From the NCBI GenBank assembly GCA_946965045.2, contig OX337228.1, positions 930,001-994,000 of the forward strand: a stretch of DNA of 64,000 nt, in the 5' to 3' direction. Made by a program: the position numbers and the translations under genes. The notes beneath the pieces were generated by a model, which worked only from the letters and a program-made list of their open reading frames with translations, was not told the DNA's origin and made no database searches. Within the stretch, counting starts at the first letter, position 1, and the number at the start of each line of letters is the position of its first letter. This document shows, piece by piece, positions 46,534 to 56,900 of the stretch. This stretch comes from Epithemia pelagica. Taxonomy: Eukaryota > Bacillariophyta > Bacillariophyceae > Surirellales > Surirellaceae.

Positions 46534-48126
46534 ATGGAAAGGATAGCTGACTTTCTCAGAGTAGGAGCAGCTGCTGAAGACTCAAGCTTGGATTCCAGTT
46601 CCACGAGAATACCAGGTTGGTTGTCCTCTGAAGACTCAAGTTTAAGTAGTATCGAAACGATGAGTAATAAAGTAATTATTAACGGAGAAGAGGTTGAAGT
46701 GAACACAAGTGCCACACGGTCTGAAGATGTGGAGACAGCCCTGTTCAAGAAAGAAGACCGAGAAGGGATGGGTGCAGAGAAGCGCCAGGAACTCTTCTCG
46801 AAGGCTGCTACTTCAACCCCTGCCAAGTTTGATCTCCTATCAGCTAACATCACAGACGTGAAACAGCTGGAGGAGTGTTACAATTTGAATCTTTTGGTGT
46901 CTCGTCTGAAGAGCCAACATATTACGTACGACATGCATGATGTGTTTACTATTGTTGTACCTGATGGAACAGGACCGAACCTCAAGACGAATACGACACC
47001 CAAGGATTTATATCTGTTCTATGCAGATCTCTCAGAAGAAGAAGTCGCTGCCAGTAACGAGTGGTATTCCACATGGCCGAGTAAGTCTTGGTATCGTGAA
47101 AACTTAATGTTAACCGCGAAGCAACTTGAGGCCAGCATGAAGAATTCCCTTTGGACCAAGGTCTATGAACGGTACAAACGTTACAAGACCGAACAGCAAG
47201 GTGGTCCTTTACTTTTTGTGATCATGATGAAGCTTCTCGTGACCCACACCGAACAAGCAACGAAGAATCTTGTAGACACAGTTGAAAATCTTAAGATTTC
47301 TAAAGTCCGTGGGGAGAATGTTTCTAAGATCGTAAGCCTCATCCTCGGTGCTCACGAACGATTGGAGGCAATTTCGAATGTTCCCGATGATTTCTCTAAA
47401 ACGGTTCTAAAGGTCTTACAGACTAGTTCCGTGGATCAGTTTAATAAAGTGTTTGAGCTAATTGAGAGCCAAGCACGCATTGCTGGCGCCTTGACTCGCT
47501 CTACGCCATCTACCCAAGCACAGTTCCAGATCCCCTCTGTTGAAGCCTTGTTGGATCTAGCCGAGCAAGAATATCTCTCCCTTTGTCGCTCCAACGATTG
47601 GACGGGGAGCAAGACACGGGGAAGCCCCTCTACATTCACGGCTGGTGGCCTCACGGCTGATTCCGGCGGTTCTCGGAAATGGAAGCCCGTCTGTTGGAAC
47701 TGTGGTGGGGAACATACCATCAAGGACTGCCCCAAACCAAAGAACGAAGCCCTCATTGAGGCCAATCGTCAAAAATATCAGGCCAAGAAGAAGGCCAGCG
47801 CTGGCAACGGCAATGGCGATCGTAACCGTAGCTCTAACAAGTGGCGCCCTCCTTCGTCCGACGAGAATGGCAAGCGCATCATTGATGGCAAAACCATGCA
47901 CTGGGATGCCACTACCAAACGTTGGAACAAGCCTCAAGGCAATGTTGCCAACGATCAAGCCGCTCCAGCAACCGACTCTTCGACCTCGACCTCCCCAGTG
48001 CGGTTTGCTGGTGCCACTGCCAATGTTGCTGCCACTGGCTCTGCTGCGACGACCCACGCTCAGTCTCGTCGCGTTCTTGAGCGCACCCTTGAGTCTTTAA
48101 TGACCCAGGTGCAGAACTTATCTTGA
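46534..48126 (+). CDS. gag: Gag polyprotein of the copia element
   Basis: A 530-residue frame from ATG 46534; a second ATG near 46660 (MSNKVIINGEE) could also serve. It forms the nucleocapsid that packages element RNA. A mostly helical capsid-like region is followed by a zinc knuckle CWNCGGEHTIKDCPKP, spaced C-x2-C-x3-H-x4-C, one residue shorter than the retroviral pattern, then a basic Asn/Ser-rich tail. The frame ends in a single TGA at 48124-48126, and the pol frame continues in the same phase. Confidence 0.93.
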   Translation: MERIADFLRVGAAAEDSSLDSSSTRIPGWLSSEDSSLSSIETMSNKVIINGEEVEVNTSATRSEDVETALFKKEDREGMGAEKRQELFSKAATSTPAKFDLLSANITDVKQLEECYNLNLLVSRLKSQHITYDMHDVFTIVVPDGTGPNLKTNTTPKDLYLFYADLSEEEVAASNEWYSTWPSKSWYRENLMLTAKQLEASMKNSLWTKVYERYKRYKTEQQGGPLLFVIMMKLLVTHTEQATKNLVDTVENLKISKVRGENVSKIVSLILGAHERLEAISNVPDDFSKTVLKVLQTSSVDQFNKVFELIESQARIAGALTRSTPSTQAQFQIPSVEALLDLAEQEYLSLCRSNDWTGSKTRGSPSTFTAGGLTADSGGSRKWKPVCWNCGGEHTIKDCPKPKNEALIEANRQKYQAKKKASAGNGNGDRNRSSNKWRPPSSDENGKRIIDGKTMHWDATTKRWNKPQGNVANDQAAPATDSSTSTSPVRFAGATANVAATGSAATTHAQSRRVLERTLESLMTQVQNLS

Positions 48127-51100
48127 TGGCGTGGCCGTCGCCCTCGTGTCGATGCAGGCCACCCTTTCCCTCAAACCTCTCTTCCCAGGAGGGATACCTG
48201 GGTAACCTCAGTTTGGTTGTTGTTTTCTTTTTCTGTGATCCTCGTTTTGTGTTTTCGTTCCATGATGCACTGGGCCTTGTCCTTTGAGTCACAGTATTGC
48301 CCCCTTTGTCCGTTCGCTTGTGCGTCTTTCGTCTCCATCTGTTTGCGAGAGGGAGGTGCACGTGGACGCAACCCTTTTTCGCGTGCGATGTTTGGTCCCA
48401 ACCAGATACGACGACGTCGCAAGACTCGGATTTATCACGTACGACGGCGCTTTACCACACAGAGTATGGCCTTTAACGTCGTAACGGATTCGACGGTTAC
48501 ATGGGCTGGTACGATTGATATTCAACGGACTCCCTTTACTAGAGCCAGAGCGCGCCTTCCAAGACGACGCGCAAGGCGAGGCAAGAAACCGAAACACAAG
48601 AAAGCTACCATACCACGAAGAAGTGCAACGGATAGCTATGAGTTTAACTTCCAAGGAATCTATGTCCCTACAACGTGGACAATACAACAAGAGGAGCCGC
48701 CAGATCGAACATCAGAGCGACTTTCTCGTTGGTTTGGAACGATGGAGGAGCTGGAAGATGCCATCTTCAAGCCTTGGCCAAGAAAAGGTCCAGATCCTCT
48801 AGCCCAGTTCCACGCTATACGGGTACTGAGTGGGTCACCTTTCTCCAAAAGTCATGCACCAAAGAAACGCATGCAGAAAGCAATGATTGCTGCTGCCAAG
48901 CTGACTGGTGCTGTGCCTTCCCAAGTCAAACAAGGATCACTGCCACCTTTGCTGCAGCAACGCATGTCAGTCTATCTCAATGCAGCCGATGATGCCGACC
49001 TTCCTGTAGTGATTGATACAGGAGCATCAACGTCTTTGACTCCTCGGCTGGAAGATTTCGATGGACCAATCAAGGATTGCGAGACAACCGAGCTCAATGG
49101 ATTGTCGAGTACAACGACTGTGGTTGGAGTAGGGATGGCTGCCTGGACACTGAAGGACGTGTTTGGAGTGGTACGAACCATCCGAACACGTGCCTATTAC
49201 GTTCCAGAGGCGCAAATCCGCCTGTTTAGCCCCCAAACCTACTTCCAAGAACAAGCCAAAGGCGAATTGTCGGTTAATGCCTTCCGTTCCAGGTTGACTC
49301 TTCATGATGGAAGCGAACTAGAGTTTCCCTTTCATCCCAACAGCAATCTCCCCTTAATGCTGTCTGGCCGCCAAACCAAGATGGGACTTGCCTTTGAAGA
49401 TGTCATGGCATTGTCCAAAGAGTTTGATTGTCATGGTTTGATGTCGGTAGCGGACGAAGTGAATCAAAATGTAACACAGGCTCAAAGAGAGCTGTTGACA
49501 TGGCACTGGAAGCTAGGCCATGCGAATTTTGAGTGGATCCAAGATTTGTGTCGAGATCCTAAAACCGATCGACGCCGAATCCTTCGGACACGACACCGTC
49601 ACGTGTCAAGTTGTCCCGTCAACGGTTTGCGATGTGCCGCCTGTCAATTGGGAAAACAGCGGCGTCGCGGTGCAAACACACAGCACACTAACACCAAGGA
49701 TGGTCGTTTTATGGTCACTCGGTCAAATAATCTTCGTCCCGGTGACTGCGTCAGTCTTGACCAATATGACTCGACGTTGACTGGCCGTCTTCCGCATACA
49801 CGCGGCAAAGAACCAAAGAAGGACCAGTACACTGGCGGCACGCTCTTTATCGACCATGCTACGGGACTAATGCATTGTGTACATCAAGTCTCCCTAAACA
49901 CTGGTGAAACCATCGAAGCCAAACTTCAGTTCGAACGGTTTGCACAGGACCATGGAGTCACCGTCAAGTCGTATCTGGCGGATAATGCCCCTTTTGGCAA
50001 TACCAAGTTTGTGGACGCAGTGAAACATGCTGGTCAGTCCCTGTCGTTTTCTGGTGTGGGGGCCCATCACCAAAACGGTGTGGCTGAGCGCGGCGTTCGT
50101 ACGGTAACCTCTTGGGCCCGTACTATGATGCTACACGCTGTGTTGCACTGGCCTGAGCATGCTCACGATTTAAGCCTCTGGCCATTTGCCCTCAACCACG
50201 CAGTATGGATGTGGAATAACCTTCCCAAGCGTGGCTCGTTTATGGCCCCGCTTGAACTTTTCTCTGGCACAGTCTTCCCTACCTTGGACCATCTACATCG
50301 AAGCCATGTGTGGGGATGCCCAGTCTATGTACTGGACCCCAAGATTCAGGACGGAAAGAAGCTCCCTAAATGGTCGCCACGTGCCCGACGAGGGCAATAT
50401 CTTGGCGTTTCTCCCGACCATTCTAGCACGGTGGGCTTAATTCTGAATATTGCGACTGGCTATGTTAGCCCGCAATATCACGTCGTCTACGACGACCTCT
50501 TTTCAAGTGTTCCTAATGCCAAAACCGGCGGTGTCCTACAACAAGATATGTTTACTGGGTCTTTTTGGGACCAGTTGGTGGCCTCTGGTCTGGAGCGAAT
50601 TGATGATGGTGACTTTGAGGACGAGCAGCCCCAGCCACCACCCCTCCACCAAGATTGGCTCACTCCTGAAGAGATTGATGCCCTACGGCACCAACAAAAC
50701 GACATGGCTCGTATTAACCCCTTGCCTATGCCTCCTATCCTTCCTCCACGCGCCCCTGCTCCAGAGGGAGCGGCCGCTCCAGAGGGAGCTCTGGTGCCCT
50801 TGGCTCCAGAGGGAGAGGACAATGGTGATGGTGAGATCAACGATGGGGAACCTCTTTTTCCTCCCCTTGATTTGGATGTGGAGCCAAATCCACCAGCAGC
50901 TCCTCCTGACGATGATCCCCAGGACTTGATTCCTCCTTTGGTGATGGATGGAGTATGGGACGGCCCAAACAACTCCACCATTGACTCTGGAGACGAAGTT
51001 GTGATTTTTGAGAATGAGGAGCAGGATGTGGAAGATCCAGTCCGGGCACAGGAGAAAATGAGACGTGCCCAGCACCTGGAACAGCCGGATGAAATGCATT

Positions 51101-53019
51101 TTGGTCGTGGCAAGCGCGCACGCAAGCCCAATCCTAAGTATGCTGCGTACTCGCGCGAACGGTGGAAAGAACACGCCTTATTTGGTCACGACGATTATGC
51201 GCGACTCAAGGTGAAACGTGACTGCCTTAACGATTCATTCCTGGCAAGACTTGATTGGACCTCAACCATTCGTGACCTCAAGTCATCTCAGTCAACGCTG
51301 ATGAGTCGCATCCTAGCTATGAACACCAACCCTAAGACGGAAACTGTGGAAGCTATGCATCCGATGTTCCTCATTACCAAGGCCGACGCAGCAGATAACC
51401 CACGATGGAACGAAGCCATGAGTGGACCAGATGCTGCTGGCTTCATGGAAGCATGCAAGAAGGAGATCGATACGCTATTCCGCCTGATGAAAGCCTGGAT
51501 AGTCGTCGATCGCGAACCTTGGATGAACGTCATCCCATCAACTTGGGCGTTCAAGAGAAAGCGTTTCCCAGATGGAACGGTCAAGAAGTTGAAAGCACGA
51601 TTCTGTGCTCGTGGAGATTACCAGGTGGAAGGGATAGACTTCTTCGACACCTTTGCTCCAGTGGTGAACTGGACTACAGTCCGCCTAATGCTTATCCTGT
51701 CGATTATCCTTAACCTTGCAACGGTGCAGGTAGACTATACTGCGGCATTCCTTCACGCCCCAATTGATCGTGATCCCAAATGGGACTCAATGACACGTCA
51801 AGAGCGGGAAAGGAGCGGTGTCTACGTTGAGATGCCCAGAGGATTCGGACAAGACGGCAAAGTACTGAAGCTGAAGCGTTCACTGTACGGCCTGAAACAA
51901 GCCCCACGGAATTTCTTTCAACACTTTAAAGGGCAATTGGAACGAGTCGGCTTTGTTGCCCAGGACTCGGTTGATCCATGCCTATTTATTTCGGACAAGG
52001 TAATAGCCGTAGTCTATGTGGATGACACGCTATTTTACAGTCCCAAAAGAGAGTACATTGATGAGGTACTCAACAGACTGAAAACCGAAGAGCACGCAGA
52101 ACTCGATGTTGAGGATAGCGTTGCTGGTTTTCTGGGTGTCCATATTGAAAGGGACGAGACCCAAGGAACAATCAAGCTAGTACAGAAGGGCTTGATTAAA
52201 CGCATCTTAGAGGCCCTACAAGTTGGTGACTTGGACCGGAGTTGTACCCCAGCTCTTTCTAAGCCCCTGATAGAGGACAAGAATGGAGATCCCCCACAAG
52301 GCAGATACAATTATGCAAGTGTGATTGGGATGCTACAATATTTACAGGCACACAGTCGCCCCGACATTACCTATGCGGTGAGCCAATGTGCACGCTTTGC
52401 TTTCAGTCCAAAGAGATCCCATGAGCAAGCGGTTGAAAAGATTGGACAGTACCTTAAGCACACGCAAGACCAAGGACTGATCCTTAAGCCCGCCACAAGT
52501 CTGGACATCGATTGTTTTGTCGACGCCGACTTCGCTGGATTGTGGCCATATGAAGAAAAGCTGGACTCGACCTGTGTGAAAAGTCGTACAGGATTTGTGA
52601 TCTGTCTGGCAAATTGTCCCATGGTTTGGACAAGTAAACTACAAACATCCATTGCCTTGAGCACTATGGAGGCCGAATATAACGCACTGAGTGAGTCGTT
52701 GAAATCGGTCCTACCACTACAAGAGTTGCTGACCCACGTTGCAGAAGGAGTTGGGCTCAGCAAAGAATACACAACAACATTTAAAACGACAATCTGGGAA
52801 GATAACATGGGAGCCTTGACTTTGGCCAACCTAGAACCCGGGCGGATCACACCACGATCGAAATACTACGCTGTTAAGATTCATTGGTTTCGACAGCATA
52901 TCAGTGATCGGCTGCGAGTCGTCAAAGTGGATACGACACAACAACGCGCCGACATCTTGACGAAAGGTCTCACACAAACCACATTCGAACACATTCGGAA
53001 GCTCCTCTGTGGGTGGTGA
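48127..53019 (+). CDS. pol: Pol polyprotein: protease, integrase, reverse transcriptase, RNase H
   Basis: This frame is continuous with gag and in the same phase, separated only by one TGA. No further stop occurs up to 53019. The first ATG after the stop is 48262. Landmarks: protease VVIDTGAS at 49015; GAG-pre-integrase HWKLGHANF near 49504 and CAACQLGK near 49635; integrase core with Asp in SLDQYDST (about 49760), Asp in LADNAPF (about 49980) and Glu in HQNGVAERG (about 50080); a Pro-rich acidic linker (about 50630-51000); reverse transcriptase WAFKRKRFPDG (51545) with active site YVDD (about 52013); RNase H with DADFAG (about 52520), STMEAEYNAL and WEDNMGAL. All catalytic residues I can check are present, so the element looks competent. 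Pol would be made by stop readthrough, or separately from 48262. Confidence 0.95.
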   Translation, partial: WRGRRPRVDAGHPFPQTSLPRRDTWVTSVWLLFSFSVILVLCFRSMMHWALSFESQYCPLCPFACASFVSICLREGGARGRNPFSRAMFGPNQIRRRRKTRIYHVRRRFTTQSMAFNVVTDSTVTWAGTIDIQRTPFTRARARLPRRRARRGKKPKHKKATIPRRSATDSYEFNFQGIYVPTTWTIQQEEPPDRTSERLSRWFGTMEELEDAIFKPWPRKGPDPLAQFHAIRVLSGSPFSKSHAPKKRMQKAMIAAAKLTGAVPSQVKQGSLPPLLQQRMSVYLNAADDADLPVVIDTGASTSLTPRLEDFDGPIKDCETTELNGLSSTTTVVGVGMAAWTLKDVFGVVRTIRTRAYYVPEAQIRLFSPQTYFQEQAKGELSVNAFRSRLTLHDGSELEFPFHPNSNLPLMLSGRQTKMGLAFEDVMALSKEFDCHGLMSVADEVNQNVTQAQRELLTWHWKLGHANFEWIQDLCRDPKTDRRRILRTRHRHVSSCPVNGLRCAACQLGKQRRRGANTQHTNTKDGRFMVTRSNNLRPGDCVSLDQYDSTLTGRLPHTRGKEPKKDQYTGGTLFIDHATGLMHCVHQVSLNTGETIEAKLQFERFAQDHGVTVKSYLADNAPFGNTKFVDAVKHAGQSLSFSGVGAHHQNGVAERGVRTVTSWARTMMLHAVLHWPEHAHDLSLWPFALNHAVWMWNNLPKRGSFMAPLELFSGTVFPTLDHLHRSHVWGCPVYVLDPKIQDGKKLPKWSPRARRGQYLGVSPDHSSTVGLILNIATGYVSPQYHVVYDDLFSSVPNAKTGGVLQQDMFTGSFWDQLVASGLERIDDGDFEDEQPQPPPLHQDWLTPEEIDALRHQQNDMARINPLPMPPILPPRAPAPEGAAAPEGALVPLAPEGEDNGDGEINDGEPLFPPLDLDVEPNPPAAPPDDDPQDLIPPLVMDGVWDGPNNSTIDSGDEVVIFENEEQDVEDPVRAQEKMRRAQHLEQPDEMHFGRGKRARKPNPKYAAYSRERWKEHALFGHDDYARLKVKRDCLNDSFLARLDWTSTIRDLKSSQSTLMSRILAMNTNPKTETVEAMHPMFLITKADAADNPRWNEAMSGPDAAGFMEACKKEIDTLFRLMKAWIVVDREPWMNVIPSTWAFKRKRFPDGTVKKLKARFCARGDYQVEGIDFFDTFAPVVNWTTVRLMLILSIILNLATVQVDYTAAFLHAPIDRDPKWDSMTRQERERSGVYVEMPRGFGQDGKVLKLKRSLYGLKQAPRNFFQHFKGQLERVGFVAQDSVDPCLFISDKVIAVVYVDDTLFYSPKREYIDEVLNRLKTEEHAELDVEDSVAGFLGVHIERDETQGTIKLVQKGLIKRILEALQVGDLDRSCTPALSKPLIEDKNGDPPQGRYNYASVIGMLQYLQAHSRPDITYAVSQCARFAFSPKRSHEQAVEKIGQYLKHTQDQGLILKPATSLDIDCFVDADFAGLWPYEEKLDSTCVKSRTGFVICLANCPMVWTSKLQTSIALSTMEAEYNALSESLKSVLPLQELLTHVAEGVGLSKEYTTTFKTTIWEDNMGALTLANLEPGRITPRSKYYAVKIHWFRQHISDRLRVVKVDTTQQRADILTKGLTQTTFEHIRKLLCGW

Positions 53020-53077
53020 CCAAATCTATTCTCACAATTTACACATTTCAAAGCCATTATCTCATCCGTGTTCGGCT

Positions 53078-53086
53078 GAGAGGGAG
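53078..53086 (+). promoter_or_regulatory. Polypurine tract
   Basis: GAGAGGGAG immediately before the 3' LTR, the usual place for the plus-strand primer. Confidence 0.75.
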
Positions 53087-53255
53087 TGAAAAGGGCGCGA
53101 CCTAATGGAGACTAGCCATAGGGCTGACGTATAGGGTCGACGTCACCTTGCCCAACCAGCCTCACACTCTGGATGACGCACTACTTGCATATCTTTTAGG
53201 AACGTACGAACTAGGTAATCTTCTATCATAATTTTACGAATACATACCCTTTTCA
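53087..53255 (+). repeat. 3' LTR
   Basis: Identical by eye to the 5' LTR and followed by the CCTTT target duplicate. Confidence 0.95.
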
Positions 53256-53260
53256 CCTTT

Positions 53261-53995
53261 GAGCAAGTCGGTCAAAAGCTTAGCAATCATTCCGATACCT
53301 CCATTGGAGCAGAGTTACCAGCAACATTTATGAATCACACACATTGATTATGATCGGCAAAAAATGTATTTTAACTTGTTGATTCGTATTCATGTTGAGA
53401 CTGCAGGCGGGAAATCAAGTCATAGCCTCCACGTATGACCTTTCACTGTATAGTACATAAAAATAATTCTATGCAAAGACATAAAAGAGAGTACTTCTGG
53501 GTCAACGCGACGCACAGAAACATATTCGATAGCACTTATTCGTTGACATTCCGGTAACTCAAAGTATTGGCCGTTTCGTGGACTCCCGTAGTGCAACGAT
53601 TATGCCCCTATGAACTACCTAGAGTATAAGAAAGCATTTCATGGAATGTGCAAAGGCTGAGTGGGAAATAAATCTCAAAACAGAAACGACGTCTCCAACA
53701 TGAGAATCCAAGTTACGAACATATCAAAGATATCCGTACCACACATATCAGATTGGTTGACTGCGCCAACGTGGGAATCCCAGTTGCTCTCATTTTGTGT
53801 TCTTCGATTCGAATCTTCAAAGGACATTAGTTCAGTATCACCACATTGCCACATCAACTACCTATTTGTATTGTGTACGCAGACCATTTTAAATAATATT
53901 ATGCACCTTTTCTGATGAAGATAATACGACTAAAGCAACTGATATTCTTGGTGAATAGGGCGTCTTTTTTCACGCTATCACAGCTACCGTAGCAT
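53261..53995. other. Intergenic region, unit 3
   Basis: Resumes the unit sequence interrupted by the copia element, equivalent to 15175-15895. Only short frames. A small insertion is seen near 53828-53845. Confidence 0.5.
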
Positions 53996-56900
53996 TCATG
54001 AACTTCTTTTTCTTCTTTTTGCTCTTTGCACTCTTTGCACTCTTTGCACTCTTTTCACTCTTTTCACTCTTTTCACTCTTCTTACTCTTTTCACTCTTCT
54101 TACTCTTTTCACTCTTCTTACTCTTTTCACTCTTCTTACTCTTTTCACTCTTTTTGCTTGTACTGTCGGACTCTTTCCACTCTTTTTACTCTTTCCACCC
54201 TTTCCACTCTTCTTGCTCGTACTACTCTCCGCAGCCGGCGGAACATCAGGGGTGGGTTCGTCAGTACTACTTGACGGAGATTGGGTTGGCTGTGCTGTCG
54301 GAACGGCAGTCGGAGCGGCCGTAGGGACACTAGTTGGTGCACTTGTTGGAACCAAAGTGGGACCGGTAGTAGGGACAGTGGTTGGTTCACGTGTTGGAAT
54401 TGACGTTGGTAAAAGAGTGGGTAGTGCAGTCGGTAGTTCAGTTGGAACATCTGTTGGAGAACTCGTAGGGACTAACGTAGGTTCAGAAGTCGGCTGTGCA
54501 GTAGGAATCCGAGTTGGTAACAAAGTTGGGAAAAGTGTCGGCAAACTAGTGGGAACGGAAGTCGGAACAGAAGTTGGTTCACTTGTGGGCGAATCCGCTC
54601 CGACAGCACCTCCAGTCGGAGAAACACCACTATCAATTGTTGGAGCCGAAGTTGGAGCAGTTGTTGGAGCACTCGTTGGTGTGTCTGTAGGCAAACTAGT
54701 CGGCGCTCCTGTCGGTAATGACGTTGGTGCACTTGTCGGACTACTCGTTGGACTACCTGTAGGACTTGACGTTGGGGCTGTGGGACTACCTGTCGGAGAC
54801 GCTGTTGCTACTTGTTGGAGAAGACGTTGGGGCTGTAGCAGCTGATGTAGAAAGACGTGTAGGGCCCGCAGCTGAACCACTTGTTGGTGCAGATGTCGGA
54901 GCTGACGTTGGGCCGGCGGTAAGACCAGATGTTGGACCAGATGTGGGTTCATCTGTGGGAGTACTCGTTGGTGATGAAGTTGGCTCGCTGGTAGGCGACG
55001 AAGTTGGTCCGCTTGTCGGACTGGTTGTTGGTCCACTTGTAGGTCCCGATGTCGGAGCTGACGTTGGGCCGGCTGTCGGTACTGAAGTTGGGGCTGTTGG
55101 GCTACCTGTTGGAGAAGACGGTGGGGCTATCGGACTTGCTGTAGGACTTAACGTTGGGGCTGTAGAATTGGACGTTGGTTGTGCCGTTGGAGCACTTGTT
55201 GGCTGTGAAGTGGGGCTGCTTGTTGGTTCCGCCGTCGGGGCTGTCGTAGGACCGGAGGTTGGTTGACTAGTCGGACCCGCAGTTAATCCACTTGTAGGTC
55301 CACTTGATGGTGCAGATGTCGTAGCTGACATTGGTCCGGTGGTAGGACCAGATGTTGGACCAGATGTGGGTTCATCTGTGGGACTACTCGTTGGTGACGA
55401 AGTTGGCTCGCCGGTCGGCGACGATGTTGGTCCACTTGTTGGTCCGCTTGTTGGTCCCGATGTCGGAGCTGACGTTGGGCCGGCTGACGGTACTGAAGTT
55501 GGGGCTGTTGGGCTACCTGTTGGAGAAGACGTTGGGGCTGTCGGACTTGCTGTAGGACTTGACGTTGGGGCTCTTGGATTGGACGTTGGTTGTGCCGTTG
55601 GTGCACTTGTTGGCTGTGAAGTGGGGCTGCTTGTTGGTTCCGCCGTCGGGGCTGTCGTAGGACCGGAGGTTGGTTGACTAGTCGGACCCGCAGTTAATCC
55701 ACTTGTAGGTCCACTTGTTGGTGCAGATGTCGTAGCTGACGTTGGTCCGGTGGAAGGACCAGATGTTGGACCAGATGTGGGTTCATCTGTGGGAGTACTC
55801 GTTGGTGATGAAGTTGGCTCGCTGGTCGGCGACGATGTTGGTCCACTTGTTGGTCCACTTGTAGGTCCCGATGTCGGAGCTGACGTTGGGCCGGCTGTCG
55901 GTACTGAAGTTAGGGCTGTTGGGCTACCTGTTGGAGAAGACGGTGGGGCTGTCGGACTTGCTGTAGGACTTGACGTTGGGGCTGTAGAATTGGACGTTGG
56001 TTGTGCCGTTGGAGCACTTGTTGGCTGTGAAGTGGGGCTGCTTGTTGGTTCCGCCGTCGGGACTGTCGTAGGACCGGAGGTTGGTTGACTAGTCGGACCC
56101 GCAGTTGGTCCACTTGTAGGTCCACTTGTTGGTGCAGATGTTGTAGCTGACGTTGGTCCGGTGGTAGGACCAGATGTTGGACCAGATGTGGGTTCATCTG
56201 TGGGAGTACTCGTTGGTGATGAAGTTGGCTCGCTGGTCGGTGACGATGTTGGTCCACTTGTTGGTCCACTTGTAGGTCCCGATGTCGGAGCTGACGTTGG
56301 GCCGGCTGTCGGTACTGAAGTTGGGGCTGTTGGGCTACCTGTTGGAGAAGACGTTGGGGCTATCGGACTTGCTGTAGGACTTGACGTTGGGGCTGTTGGA
56401 TTGGACGTTGGTTGTGCCGTTGGTGCACTTGTTGGCTGTGAAGTGGGGCTGCTTGTTGGTTCCGCCGTCGGGGCTGTCGTAGGACCGGAGGTTGGTTGAC
56501 TAGTCGGACCCGCAGTTAATCCACTTGTAGGTCCACTTGTTGGTGCAGATGTTGTAGCTGACGTTGGTCCGGTGGAAGGACCAGATGTTGGACCAGATGT
56601 GGGTTCATCTGTGGGAGTACTCGTTGGTGATGAAGTTGGCTCGCTGGTCGGTGACGATGTTGGTCCACTTGTTGGTCCACTTGTAGGTCCCGATGTCGGA
56701 GCTGACGTTGGGCCGGCTGTCGGTACTGAAGTTGGGGCTGTTGGGCTACCTGTTGGAGACGACGTTGGGGCTGTCGGACTTGCTGTAGGACTTGACGTTG
56801 GGGCAGTTGGATTGGACGTTGGTGGTGCCGTTGGTGCACTTGTTGGCTGTGAAGTGTGGCTGCTTGTTGGTCCCGCAGTCGGAGCTGTCGTCGGACCATT

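Larger units (their letters stand above)
46158..53255 (+). mobile_element. Full-length Ty1/copia LTR retrotransposon (CoDi-like)
   Basis: 7098 bases. The two 169-base LTRs (46158-46326 and 53087-53255) start TGAAAAGGG and end CCCTTTTCA and look identical throughout. The 5-base target duplication CCTTT is perfect (46153-46157 and 53256-53260), and the uninterrupted site exists in units 1 and 2. Gene order is gag, protease, integrase, reverse transcriptase, RNase H, which defines copia. Identical LTRs mean a recent insertion. Confidence 0.97.

Noticed and set aside
48217-48262. Pol as an independent gene starting at the TTG of 48217
   Set aside because: That codon is not a likely eukaryotic start. 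The frame is continuous upstream to the gag stop, and the first ATG is 48262.
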